Assembly: GCA_027257055.1 (NCBI GenBank)
Contig: JAPVLO010000519.1
Coordinates: forward strand, 496,001 to 560,000
Length of the DNA stretch: 64,000 nt
Origin: Cephalopachus bancanus
Taxonomy: Eukaryota; Chordata; Mammalia; Primates; Tarsiidae
Direction of reading: 5' to 3'
Part shown: in pieces, positions 24,299-35,489 of the stretch
Layout of the letters: every line of letters begins with the position of its first letter
How positions within the stretch are numbered: position 1 is the stretch's first letter
Program-made: the position numbers and the translations under genes
Notes under the pieces: model-generated
Database searches by the model: none
What the model was told of the DNA's origin: nothing
The model's input: the letters and a program-made list of their open reading frames with translations, nothing else

Positions 24299-25130
24299 GT
24301 ATTTAGTCATTCATTCAACAAACATATTCAGTCATGCACTGCTCTCTGATGGGGTTAGGTTCTGAGAAATGCATCATTAGGTGATTTTGTCATTGTGCAA
24401 ACATCATAGAGTGTAGTTACACAAACCTAGATGGTACAGCCTACTACATACCTAGACTATTTGGTATAGCCTATTTCTCCTAGGCTTCAAGCCTGTATAA
24501 CATGTTACTGAATACTGTAGGCAATTATAGCACAATGATAAGTATTTTTGTGTCTAAACATAAAAAAGAAATTTTAAGGCACTATTACAATCTTATGAGA
24601 CCTCTGTTGTATATGCAGTCTGTGGTTGACTGAAATGTCATTATGTGGTGCATAACTATTCATAAGTGCCTACTGCTTATTAGGTAACTGTAGATACAGA
24701 AATGAACAAAATACCAAATTTTCTCTCAAGGAGTTGTAAGAGGGAACATAGACAAGAAAATCAGCAATTACAATACAGCAATGTAAGAGCTTTAATGTCA
24801 TATATACAGGGCTCTATAGAGATACATAGGAAGACACAACTCATTCTCAGTGGTGGCTTACAAAATATGATGACATTTGATCAGAAAGTTTAGCACAAAA
24901 AGGATACTCTAGGTAGAAGAAACTACACATGTAAAAAGTATGGACATGTAAGAGTGCATACTGCACTCAGGGAACTGCCAATATATTATAGGACTGGGGG
25001 TATGGTGTATGTTGAGAAAATGGCTGAAAATGAGGCCAGGAAGATAAAGGTTAGTTACGTCATGCAACATCATATGTGCTGTTCTTGGAAGTTTGAAGTA
25101 AAGTCACAGAGCCATTCTTAGATATGAAAG
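24299..25130 (-). mobile_element. L2 LINE, minus strand, carrying a DNA transposon
   Basis: The antisense L2 end 'cattcattcaacaaacatat' stops at 24328 and resumes after the DNA transposon with 'ataagtgcctactgcttatt'. It then continues as degraded L2 (for example 'tctctcaaggagttgtaaga') to about 25130. The split shows that the DNA transposon landed in an existing L2. Confidence 0.65.
24329..24658. mobile_element. Non-autonomous pogo/Tigger-like DNA transposon relic
   Basis: A 330-bp element with terminal inverted repeats: the left end CAGTCATGCACTGC pairs with the right end ...GTGGTGCATAACT (reverse AGTTATGCACCAC). The interior is the known 'acctagatggtacagcctac' MITE. It has no transposase. 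I recognise the family by eye but cannot fix its exact library name. Confidence 0.75.
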
Positions 25131-26415
25131 GGCTTTTCATTTTATTTTCATCAGTATTCATTTGTAGGTTTGCAGTAGTGATTCAGGCACCTTTTTAAAA
25201 TTTTCACCTAGTTTTTCCTGTAGTTGTTGCCTTTTACATAGTAGGTACTAATTACATCTTCATTGACTTCGAACCTCCTGGCAGTCCAGTTGGCTAAAAT
25301 ATTGCCCTGAAAAATAGCAAAGATAATTGGTTTAATGCATCTGGATTGGAAAATGTTTGGTTTTTTTTTTTTTTGTCATTAGTACTGGACACCAAGAAAC
25401 AGACAATCTGCTATTTTGCAATTTCATTAAAGGACAGAATGGTGCTAGCGAGGTACAGTCCATTTCAAACTAGCTGGCATACTGGCATACATGAACGTCT
25501 TTCTTGGTATGGTAAGGTCATTTCAGATTTGGGGTTTGGGTCTTAGTTTTGCAGAATATAAACTCAATTAGATCAATTTGCTCATGCTAATCAAAATCAG
25601 ACTATTCTGATCGTCCAGAGGTCCATTTTCTTAATTTATGACAAAAGTTGTATTCAGCTAGTATTGATCTTTTGCACAGGGTACTCTCTCCTAGTTGGAA
25701 GCTCACTTTGGTATATCAGAATATTACTTTTTGAGTACAGAGAATAAAGAATTAGAGAATTCTTTTAGATAATTATTTTAGAAAAAAGGAAGATTATTTT
25801 AGAATAAAGGGAATCTGATGTTGTCGAGGCATTTCCATTAAATTATGGTGGTATGACAGATTGTCCTTCTCCACTCCAGAAATATTCCTCTCTAGAAGAC
25901 TGGTATTTGTTTGTAGAATCAGAGTACTGATTCTCCTGGACAGAGCACATTAACGTAGTCTCACTTTGGCTCTCCCTGGAATCCAAGCAAACACTTTTCC
26001 TTCCTCACTTGTTATGACATTACTTGTCATAGTTTAGCTTACATTAATCATAGTTTGGTCTGGTTGGAAACTGAATTGACATTGGAAACTCATCAGCAGC
26101 ACACTTACAAACCGTGCCTTAAGGTGGAAAGATTTCTGTAGGTGGCTGACTTTATCCATTACTTTGTTTCACTTTCAGAAGGTAATTTCTAGTTTGATAG
26201 CAAATTTTTGCAAATAGTCCCATTTGAACCTGCTGTATCCCTAGATCCATATGCACTAACAGTCAATTAAAAATCATAGATTGTTGAGCAATAAGTGACC
26301 ATAAGGAGTTACAGTTCAATAATTTGTGAATGTTTTTAAAGCACTAGAACTCTTTTTGACAAATGAAATTAAGCCCAGATGCATACAAACATAAAAGCAG
26401 GGTTCTGAGGGAACT
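25131..26415. other. Non-coding DNA, no feature recognised
   Basis: No gene or nameable repeat seen. The short open frame at 25346-25546 has a phenylalanine run from a poly(T) tract and no family resemblance. Confidence 0.45.
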
Positions 26416-26419
26416 CTGG

Positions 26420-26565
26420 TCTATTTCACTTGCTTATTTTACAGATGGGGAAATTGATGCATCTAGAAAGAGAATGATCTACCCAGGATGGCACAGGTGG
26501 TCAGTGGCAGATCCAGGTCTAGAAGTTAGATCTTCTGAATCCTAGTCCAGTGCTATTTATACTCC
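26420..26565 (-). mobile_element. MIR SINE, minus strand
   Basis: The antisense MIR core reads 'attttacagatggggaaatt', then 'ggtcagtggcagatccaggt'. Confidence 0.75.
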
Positions 26566-27379
26566 ACCACTTACTAGTCATAAAACATGTACAAACATAG
26601 AGATGGAAAAGCAAACTGATACTGTATTGGAAGATCTCTTCAAGGTACTCATTGAGAATTCTGTCTAGAAAATCCCACTGAAATATTCAAACATTATTTT
26701 GATGGAAAAATGTTACCAATGGGAGGGACCTTTTTTTGCTGTTGGAAATTTCCACCAGTGCCTCTGTACAGCAATATGCTTTCTGGCCATTTGTACTATT
26801 CAGATAGTTTATTCCAGTGCCATTTTTTGGTAACAATTTTCATGCTTTTTAAAAAATGCAGTTAAATATTATCAGTATAAATATAGGGCATTTCTAGAAT
26901 ATTGTCGATGTAAATATAAAATACCTTTCCCAGAAATCCTGGGAGATCTAATGTAGCATGAATGCAATTGTTACTGCAGGAGGACATTGTTACCTGTTGG
27001 GAGTAGTGTCAGGGAAGATTTTTATTGTTGTATGGAAACAGTTTGAGTTGGGTGGTTTTGGTAGGGAGAGGGGCTTTTTTTAATCTCAGAGATTTTATTC
27101 GTCAACCTACATTAGTTTATTTTAGTCTATGTAGGGCTGACCCTAGAAGATAGAGAGAAGTTTAAAAGCAACAGTTTGGAGTTTCCTTTGAACACAATGG
27201 TTATCTTATCTTGGCTGTATTAGGTCAAGACGGGAGCTATTGGGCGAGAACCACTCTGATATTTCTTTTGAGTGAATAACAAATCCTAGCCCTTGTTTGG
27301 GGCTCAATTTTTGCCTTTGGACAAATGACAGAGGAGGATAAGTTTCTCTCTTAACTCCCTGGTAGTTCTAACATTATAT
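26566..27379. other. Non-coding DNA, no feature recognised
   Basis: AT-rich single-copy-like DNA. No open frame or repeat that I can support. Confidence 0.45.
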
Positions 27380-27960
27380 AATAATCTGATTCTTTAATTT
27401 AGTCCACAAATACTGAGCATTCAATGGTCATTCAGAGCATGTGGAAGACCTAGCATCTAAGCCATGGTACCTCGTGTACTTTGCTGGTATTTTTAGTTCT
27501 TGCTCTTCAGTCTAGCCATGTGCCTTTCCCCCAGCTCCCATCCTTTTGTTCTGTGAAGAGAACTACCTGCATGCTTTTTGTCGGATCTATAGCCCCTGGT
27601 ATTTCATTCCTTCAGTATTTCATTCCTTCAGTAAACTCTCCTCAAGTGGAAGAGGGAAACAAGCAAACAGATAACTGAGCAGTGGCAATGCATTGTGATA
27701 TGTGTTCTGGAAGTGGTATAAATATGGGGCTTCAGGGGACAGAGAAGAGTATCTAGCCACATAGGAATCAGAGGAGTTGGCCAGAGTTTGAGAAGGATGT
27801 GAAGTCTGAGGTAAACCTGGAAGACTGAGAAGGTAAAATCCCGAGGAGGTGGGGGTGGCAGGGTATTTCAACCAGAGGGTGCAGCTCAAAGACTTGCTGC
27901 AACACAGAATATTGTGTGTACAGGGTCCTGCAAGTCATTGCTTTAGTTATCCGGTTTCTG
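27380..27960 (-). mobile_element. L2 LINE fragments, minus strand
   Basis: Antisense L2-like text: 'ccacaaatactgagcattca', 'caagcaaacagataactgag' and 'gaggtaaacctggaagactg'. A 16-bp tandem duplication at 27601-27632 lies inside it. Confidence 0.5.
27601..27632. repeat. Perfect 16-bp tandem duplication
   Basis: The unit atttcattccttcagt occurs twice with no mismatch. Confidence 0.9.
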
Positions 27961-28605
27961 AAAGTAGTCAGCACTTTGGAGTGCTTAGCTCTAGGCTTGA
28001 TATTGGTAAGATAGAAAATAAGTCAAGAAAGTTTGTAATTCATGTGTGGCTTATATTCCAAAATTGTTTGTGAGTCAGCTGCTTGGAATGTGGAATGCAT
28101 TTTCCCATAGAGAACAATAGTATCCCTGGTAATTAGGGTCCCAGGCCAGCCCATAAACGCCTATGTAACCCATAATCTGAAAGATCATGCTGTATTAATA
28201 ATAATATAGATGCTAATGACCATGTGAAGCTGTGCTTCTGTGGAAAAATCCATTCTATGTTTTAACCATGGGTTCCAGAAACACCTGTTTTCCACTGAAG
28301 CTTTAATAGTGTGTAAGAAACTCTTGTTTTGCCACCCCTCCAAGTGGTAAACTAGTGGTCCCGGGACATTTCTCTACTCCAGGCTATTACCTGTGTTTCA
28401 TGAAAATTGGGAGGGGAAATAACAGGGAGAGAGATGGAGATAGGTATTTTAGCAGAGCAAAAAGGTATGAAGAATAAAATAAAGACAAGAAAGTGACCAA
28501 TGCTGTTAGAAAGGAATAGGTTCCCCAGGGGCAATGGAGATAGGAAAGCAGGCAGAGCTGGGAAAGTGCATTCTTACTCAGGATAGGAATGGGTAATTGC
28601 CCCAG
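27961..28605. other. Non-coding DNA, no feature recognised
   Basis: No gene or nameable repeat. The minus-strand open frame 28387-28848 runs from here into the adjacent LTR and has no family resemblance. Confidence 0.45.
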
Positions 28606-28607
28606 TC

Positions 28608-28998
28608 TATTTTGTGTAGCTAACAGAATATCTGAGACTGGGTTATTTATAAAGAACAGAAATGTATTTCTTCTAGTTTCAGAGGCTGGGAAGTCCAAGA
28701 TCAAGGTGCTGGTAGGTTCAGTGTGTGGTAAGGGCCTAGTCTCCACTTTCAAGATGGTGTCTTGAACATTGCATCTTTTAGAGGGTAGGAACACTGTTCT
28801 CATGTGGCAGAAGAGTGGAAGAGTAAAGATAGAGGAACAGCTTTCCAAAGCTCCTTTTTAAAGACATTCAACCAACCCATGAGGGCAAAGCTCTTACGGC
28901 CTAAGCACTTCTTAAAGGTCCCACCTCCCAATATCGTTATATTGGCAATTAAATTTTAACATGAGTTTCGGAGGGGACAAACATTCAAACCATAGGAA
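28608..28998 (-). mobile_element. MaLR-type LTR (MST/MLT1-like), minus strand
   Basis: Antisense LTR of an ancient ERVL-MaLR element. The text 'tgagactgggttatttataa' lies near its left side; 'ggtcccacctcccaatatcg' and 'ggacaaacattcaaaccata' mark the end. The last is the reverse of the family's usual TATGGTTTG start. No internal viral genes adjoin it. Confidence 0.75.
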
Positions 28999-29079
28999 AA
29001 AAGGAATTAATTAACACTTACTGAATTTTTACTGAGTTCTAGCCTGCCTTACACAAGCCTTTTTATAATCCTTAAAAGA

Positions 29080-29360
29080 AATGTCCTTTTGCATCTCCTT
29101 AATGACTAGTGAGGTTGAACATTTCTTCATGTATCTGTTGGCTACTCGTACCTACTGTAATGCTATAAGAAAAGGATTGACCGTAGCGGGAAACTATGGG
29201 GGGGGGCAGGGAGGGGAAGGGAGGTGGGATTAACGGTAGTCAATATCTGTCTGGGGATGGGGGGCACACCTCATCAACAAGGTATACAACAATGCATATT
29301 TGTATACCAACCCTTAACTGTATCCCACAATCTTAAAATAAAAAATATGTTTAAGAAAGT
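29080..29360 (+). mobile_element. Short 5'-inverted L1 insertion, type B
   Basis: 29091-29150 is a minus-strand L1 ORF2 piece ('ttaatgactagtgaggttga', 'catgtatctgttggctac'). From 29151 the strand switches to a plus-strand type B 3' UTR with its G-run (29200-29225), 'gtctggggatgggg' and a tail with AATAAAAAAT near 29336. A possible TSD (aagaaatgtc / aagaaagtc) flanks it near 29076 and 29355. About 0.35-0.5 kb of L1 is missing at the switch. This is the twin-priming arrangement. Confidence 0.82.
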
Positions 29361-29369
29361 CTTATTATT

Positions 29370-29485
29370 CCTGTTTTCAGGGGAGGAAAATAAGGTGTGA
29401 AGAAGTTAAAAGACTTTTCCAGGGTGACACAACTAGTAAGTGGCATGACTAGGATTCATAATCAGATTCCATGCAGTTCCTACAG
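29370..29485 (-). mobile_element. MIR SINE, minus strand
   Basis: Antisense MIR text: 'cagggtgacacaactagtaa' followed by 'gtggcatgactaggattca'. Confidence 0.75.
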
Positions 29486-29643
29486 CATACATGCTTATTA
29501 GTAAGAAATATTTGGAAGCTGAGAATGTCTTCCTGTTTTATTGTTGCAAAAATCAAGGCAAACGGTGTAAGATTAATTATTTCAAGGAACCACCACTACA
29601 TAAAGACTAGCAACACTAGAACTAAAACCACAGTATCCTGACT

Positions 29644-29935
29644 CTTTTTTTTTTTTTGAGTTGGAGTCTCACTCTGTCACCCAGACTGGAGTGCAGCGGC
29701 CGCTCCCAGCCACTGCAGCATCGACCTGCTGGGCTCCGGCGATCCTTCCGCCTCAGCCCTCCAAGTAGCTGGAACTACAGGCGCGTGCTGCCACGCCCAG
29801 CTAATTTTTGATTTTGTTGTAGAGATGAGGTTTCACCAAGTTGCCTAGGCGGGTCTCGAACCCGCGGGCTCAGGCAATCCACTCACCTCAGCCTCCCAAA
29901 GTGCTGGGATTACAGGCTGAGCCACCAACCCCGGC
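29644..29935 (-). mobile_element. Young Alu-type SINE
   Basis: Minus-strand copy with a 13-T run, gagttggagtctcactctg, and the end 'gctgagccaccaaccccgg'. An exact 10-bp TSD tatcctgact lies at 29634-29643 and 29936-29945. It inserted in single-copy DNA, so this is a clean lineage marker. Confidence 0.94.
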
Positions 29936-30309
29936 TATCCTGACTTTTAAGTCAGTATGGATCATTGCATGAAGTACCAACTGTGGACAAGGTAGTACTT
30001 TGGGCACCATGGGTAATACACATCCCCCCAAGCCATGAGCTTACTGTTTAATGCTTTGGGATTTAAATGTCTTACCCACCTAGACTAAGGCAGCCCACAA
30101 TAAGTACTAGAGGCATAACCACAGTAGACTGGAATATGGAGACTATAATTCTGATTCAAGGGATCTGAAAAGGCATGTGGTGTATACAGTAGTATTATCT
30201 GGAGTTGGGCCTGGAAGGATTGCTAGCAAATGATAATCAGACTTTAAGAGAAGACATTTTAGGAAAAGAAGTCAGCATGGGCATGTCATAAATATAGTGT
30301 ACATTTACT

Positions 30310-30510
30310 GAACATTTAACTTCTTGTCAGACACTGGGCTATGTCTTCTATGTAAATTATTTCACTTATTCTTCACAGTAATACTATGAAGCAATCATAT
30401 GCATTAATTAGTATTCCCATTTTATAAATGAAGACGCTAAACTTCAAAATAGATTATTTGTCCAAGTCTACACAGCTAAAAAGTGGTTGAATCTGGAGCC
30501 TAAACACTGA
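30310..30510 (-). mobile_element. MIR SINE, minus strand
   Basis: Antisense MIR text: 'attcccattttataaatgaa' and 'aagtggttgaatctggagcc'. Confidence 0.8.
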
Positions 30511-30564
30511 GACTATACTTATCCATTCAATTGGGTGATTATACATGGTATAGTGGGAGATTGC

Positions 30565-30950
30565 TATGGACTGAATTGTTTCTTCCATTTCCAAATTCGT
30601 ATGCTGAAGTCCTTAACCTTAATATGGTAGTATTTGGAAATGGGACTTTTGGGAAGTAATTAGGTTTAGATAAGATCATGAGGGTGAGGTCCTCAAACTG
30701 GGATTAATGCCCTTGTAAGAAGAGGAACCAGAGAGCTTGTTCTTTCTCACCCACCATGCCATGCAAGGACATAGTAAAAAGGCAGCCATCTATAAGTTAG
30801 GAAAAGGACCTTCACAAGAAGTTGACCATGCTGACACCTTAATTTTGGACTTCTAGTTTTAAGGACTATGAGGAAATAAACTTCTGTTGTTTAAGTCCTC
30901 AGTCTACAGTATTTTGTTATGGCAGCCAGAGCTGTCTAAGACAGAAATGA
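30565..30950 (+). mobile_element. MLT1/MaLR-type LTR, plus strand
   Basis: LTR text in sense: 'tgctatggactgaattgttt', 'tggtagtatttggaaatggg' and 'gaggaaataaacttctgttg' (polyadenylation region). It ends near 'gagctgtctaagacag'. Solo and degraded. Confidence 0.8.
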
Positions 30951-30959
30951 AACTGGTAA

Positions 30960-32110
30960 CATTTGCTAGAACCTCTTGTGGAGGACTTTGAATGCTATGT
31001 TAAGGAGTTGGGGCTTTGCCCATTGACTCTCCAACACCAATTAAATAGTCTTGGGGTAAGTATGAGTTGATCAGATGATACTATTCAGGCCATTCTTTAT
31101 GAAACCAATAGAGAACAATGGAAAGATATCCAGGTATAAAAAAAAGTCAAGTCCCCAAATGAGTGGTAGATGATAAATTCAATGTGTAGTTGAGGAGAGA
31201 ATATTGTAGTTGTAGTTGGCTAGCTATACAGGGAAGGGCTTCACAGAGGAAATAAAACTTGAATGGGCCTAATTAGTATTTGCATAGAGAACAAAGGAGT
31301 ACCAAGGAATTCCAGCAGAAGGAAAGGACATGTAGAAAGACACAAAAGGGGGAGGGAGTGGGGTGACATTTGTGGGACACAGTCCTGCTTGATGGGCAGA
31401 GTGAAGTGTGAAGGAAGGTAGCAGAATATAGGTTGTAAATGTTACATAATGAGTTATGTTGAGGACTGAAATGAGGATGATGTTTTAGGGCCACATGGCT
31501 ATGTCACCTTTCATAAAGGTAAAGGACTTCAAGTAAGTAACAGTGCCTGAGTTTCGCACATTCATTTAAGTGCTAAATACTGATCACTATGTGCTCAGTA
31601 TGCTCTTGGTTCTGTGGGAGATTCCTTACCCTTAAAAAGCTTCTAATCAAGTTAGAAAGACCAAGTAGTTATGTTTGAAATGTTATAAGAATACATGAAA
31701 ATAATGAAAATAATTCATACAATCATGAGTGATGCTTTGAAGCTGACTACAGGCTGAGGGTCATATAGCAAAGGTACTAATTTGAAGCAGAATTGACTTG
31801 GTGTGGCTGGTAGCTGCTTTGTAGACAATGAACTTGTGCTGAGCCATGAGGAGTCGGTAGAAGGTGAAAAATGTGAGAATTAAAATGAGGAGCAGAATCT
31901 GAGTAAATATGCAGAGGGAAGAGTAACTACAGCTTTTGGGGGGGCCAGTAAACAGACCCCAGTGACTGTAGTGGATGATTTGTGTAAAGCAGTAGTGAGA
32001 GATGACTTTTAAAAAGCTGATTTGAGCCAGCCTGTGGAGGGCCTTATATGTCAGGCTAAGGAGATTGGACTTTATGCCTTAGGCAGTGGGGAGCCATAAT
32101 ACCATGGTTT
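30960..32110 (-). mobile_element. L2 LINE fragments, minus strand
   Basis: Successive antisense L2 blocks: 'gaatgctatgttaaggagtt' (30990), 'gggaagggcttcacagagga' (31230) and 'gagggccttatatgtcaggc' with 'ggactttatgccttaggcag' (32040-32090). Strongly diverged; boundaries are approximate. Confidence 0.6.
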
Positions 32111-33198
32111 AGCACCTTATCCCTCAGACAGATATTAGACTAAAGATTAATTGTGTCTTTATATATGTATCATATCACAGAGCACCAAGGGCTGGTATTT
32201 AACATTTTGGTATAAGTAAGATCTTGAATCAAAAAGTACAGGGAATGGTACTAGATGAGAAAAAGGAATGAAAAAAATCATCATTAATATTCATATCCTG
32301 TCACAGTCACAGTTGCTCTTCATTTCTTTGTTCTATTCTTAATTTACTTTAAATATTTTTAGCATTAACTACACTATGTAAAGGATTCTAATGAAAAGTA
32401 AGGACCATTGTGCACTTGGTGTCAAATTTTCTGACAAGATATGAATCCTCTTTAAATGGATTGGTTAAGAGGGAATGGTGCCTTTAAATCGTCATGCAGG
32501 ATGACTAGTACCAAATTGAGGGCAAATTAGGTGAATCACTATTATAAAAAATCCAATTTATTCATACTGTAGCACACTTTTCCTCTTCAAGATCAGTGAG
32601 GCATTAGAGGCTCAAACAGAAATGTCTGGTGTTTTAATTGGGAGCCTGCTCAATGATTTGGCTAGCTGATAGGTAGAGTAAGGCTTTGTCTACACAATGC
32701 TGATTTTTCTGTTTCATACTGGGAAAAAATTGAGGACTTTGGCCTGCTATCCAGGTATTCCTGGACACTTCCAAGTGTTTAATGCTGAGCAGGCAATATT
32801 TTTGCTGGGTGTTTTGTTTTACTTAGCTAGAAGCTTGGCATTTTGTAGACAAAATTCTGTTCATTATGGGAAAATTTCCTATTCATAACTTTCTTGTGGA
32901 TTTTTTTGTGAACTTTGAATCTTGGTAGAAATATACCATTGTTAAGAAATTGCTGAGAATTCACTTTTGCTCTCTCTCATTCCATCTCATTCCCTTTAAA
33001 ATGCAGCTGTCTATTAAACAGGCAATGACATATTATTCAAAGGAAAAGGCACATGCATACCCAGAACGACCCATTCTGTGGTCTACTTACTGGAGGAGTC
33101 ATACCACTCTAGGAAAAGACCTACTCTCCCCCTGTCTGATTTGCAAAGCACAGCATTTGTGGCTTGTTAGAACACACTCCCAGCGGGGCCTCCAGAAT
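32111..33198. other. Non-coding DNA, no feature recognised
   Basis: No gene or repeat that I can name. The open frames at 32697 and 32950 are short and have no family features. Confidence 0.45.
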
Positions 33199-33954
33199 GT
33201 TAGGTCAGGCCCGCGGGGGGTGTGGGTATCTTGTGTGTGACCCCATGCCGCATGAAAGAAGCAAAGAATTGCACAGAAGTTAGATTAGAAAATATAGTTT
33301 ATTTAGAAAGTAAATTAAAGAGAGAGAGAAAGAGGAGATTCACCTCCCCAAGGTAGGGGACAGGGCCAAAGCTTAAGAAAACATGACCTGGCCATAGCTC
33401 AAAGAGCACATGATCACAGGATAGCTTAGCAAGACAATGGCTGCAATGGCTTGGCAATGGCTTAGCAATGGCGACTGGTTGCTTGTGGTTGAGTCCTTTT
33501 AACCCTTACCTTTGATGGGGGAAAGTCATTACAGTGATTGGGTGGTGGTCTGCTCCATGTCATCACTAAGGGGAAGGTAAGCACAGGTGCTGACGTCAGG
33601 TGATGGACAGCAGGCAGATGGGTGAGTTAGTGACATAGTTGCTGCCACGGTGACAGGGTCGGTCTGTGTCATGAAGGTCATGGAAGACTGATGAGGTTAA
33701 CTTGAGTCTTATGGGTGGAGGCAAATACTTGAAATAGAAAATCTAATTAGTACAAAACAAGCTGGGGAGGAGGTTGTAAAACAATTATCAATAGCTACCT
33801 CTGAGAAACCAGTTCTGTCCTTGGCTAGTGATTAGAGGGTAAGTTAAATGAACTGCTAGAAGAAACATGAGATTTAGGCAATGTTAAAATGGCTGCTCAT
33901 TGGGTATACTAAATCCCTGTAATGTCCTTTCAGGGCCGCACTCCAAAAGTTGAC
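33199..33954 (-). mobile_element. Probable solo LTR of an endogenous retrovirus
   Basis: On the minus strand a 756-bp unit begins TGTCAACTTTTGG and ends GGCCTGACCTAACA, the TG...CA form of retroviral LTRs. A TATA-like TTAAAAGG lies at 33502-33495. An AATAAA signal lies at 33303-33298, about 195 nt downstream, a spacing that fits a U3-R-U5 layout. No gag, pol or env remnant adjoins it, so it looks like a solo LTR. I could not read a convincing 4-6 bp TSD, and the family is not recognised. Confidence 0.6.
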
Positions 33955-34249
33955 AGATTTTTTTCTGCATTGCAGGCACAAGTTTTTACCTTTTAAAAAA
34001 TACACAGTGAATCCCTAGATGGGCATTCTTAGGAATTCCTAACTCAGTGACTGTCATCACTTTGGACCTTCTACTTGAGTGTCCAAGCTTGTGCCAATAC
34101 CATCATCAATTTAAGGCACAGGTTGGATGTCCCCTTTTTTTGGGAAGTTAAGGCTATACCAAAGGAAAGAGATCTTGTTTTCCTTGGAACTGGCACCTTG
34201 TTAACATTACTCATAAGATATTTATCACACATAGTGTTGTACCAGAGTA

Positions 34250-34405
34250 AATGGGTTATGCTTTGTCTTACAAGAAAAATTCCCAAAGAATAGAGACTAT
34301 ATTTCATATACCTTTATATCCTCCCCACCCTTAGTACATGCACACAAACCTGTACAGGACTGAGCACATAGCAGGATCACAGAAAATATTAACTGAATGA
34401 ATTAA
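34250..34405 (+). mobile_element. L2 LINE 3' end
   Basis: Sense L2 text: 'gactgagcacatagcaggat' and 'aatattaactgaatgaatt'. Confidence 0.6.
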
Positions 34406-34624
34406 TGCATTATATATATTTTACTATAGACTTTTAAGAAAGGAAATGTCATCTTCAGGGTGTTAGGAAAAGGTCCTTAGAAAGATTATTTAATTAACCA
34501 TCTCAGGACTTCTATATTGAGTCCTCCCATGAATGAGTTTGAGGAAAAATAGCTGAATTGAAGGATTAACCTTCCTTTGAAAAAGCAGGGGAAACATGAT
34601 TTGGAGGTAGCAAAATTTGTTGCA

Positions 34625-34840
34625 ATTGAGTAAACAATTATTGACTCCATCTTTCACGTCAGGTACTGTGTTAGTATTGAGGTTAGAGAGGTGAATAAGA
34701 TAGAAGTCCTGTCTTTAAGAGAGTCCCACCCTATTCATGTGGGTTTAGGAGAGGTGAGAAGTGGCAAGTAAGAAACAGAAAAGATTCTAGCCTTTTGATA
34801 CCAGTTAGATACTGAGGACAGCTAAAAAGAGAAGATTCTT
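34625..34840 (-). mobile_element. L2 LINE fragment, minus strand
   Basis: Antisense L2-like text: 'caggtactgtgttagtattg' and 'aggtgaataagatagaagtc'. Confidence 0.5.
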
Positions 34841-34994
34841 GAAGTCCCAGTTTTCTATCTTCCTGTTGCATGTTCTTGGCTGCTTTTGATAATTCCAGTG
34901 GTACACTAAAGCAGAGCTGGAACTGTCAATTAACTGTCATAAGGTGATACAAAGATTGGTTGGCCTTTTGTCAGAAAAATATTTTTTAAAGTAT

Positions 34995-35102
34995 TTAAAA
35001 ACTTTAAAAATTTTTTTTATTTTTTTCTTTTAAAGATATGGGGTACAATTCAGGGTTAGGTATACAAATGGTCATTGTATAGGTAAAGTTTGGGCCTCAT
35101 TT
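34995..35102 (-). mobile_element. Very short L1 3' end, minus strand
   Basis: A T-rich tail is followed by the antisense type A 3' UTR (tggggtacaattcagggtta, then 'gtaaagtttgggcctca'). Only about 100 bp of L1 remains, making it a heavily 5'-truncated copy. Confidence 0.8.
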
Positions 35103-35341
35103 AAGTCTCTTTTTTTTAATACCATTTGGTATAATGTCAAGAATATGGCTAATACTCTCAAAGAACGGAAAGGACATTTTTCATGACAGAAAAAGACCAG
35201 AGAGAATGATATCTGAAGTCTATTTTTATTATTGACTTTGGAAGCTTCCCTTAACCTGCACATACATACAACTAGAACCACAGGGCTTCACATGCATGTA
35301 CACTCATGCATGCATACAACCTCCACATTCCAATTTACTCT

Positions 35342-35343
<2 letters not shown>

Positions 35344-35389
<46 letters not shown>
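35344..35389. repeat. (AC)n microsatellite, first block
   Basis: About 23 AC units. Separated from the second block by 43 bases with TATACACATG and GTGCGCGCGTGC motifs. Confidence 0.95.
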
Positions 35390-35395
<6 letters not shown>

Positions 35396-35432
35396 CACAT
35401 GCAGAGACACATATGCATGCACGTGCGCGCGT

Positions 35433-35487
<55 letters not shown>
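35433..35487. repeat. (CA)n microsatellite, second block
   Basis: About 27 CA units following gtgcgcgcgtg. The open frames over it are repeat artefacts (His-Thr or Cys-Val runs). Confidence 0.95.
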
Positions 35488-35488
<1 letters not shown>

Positions 35489-35489
35489 T

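Noticed and set aside
28387..28848. 153-codon minus-strand open frame
   Set aside because: It spans a MaLR LTR boundary, has low-complexity Ser/Leu/Phe composition and no family likeness.
33199..33954. A full endogenous provirus around the LTR-like unit
   Set aside because: No gag, pol or env-like frames or primer-binding site next to it and no second LTR in the window.
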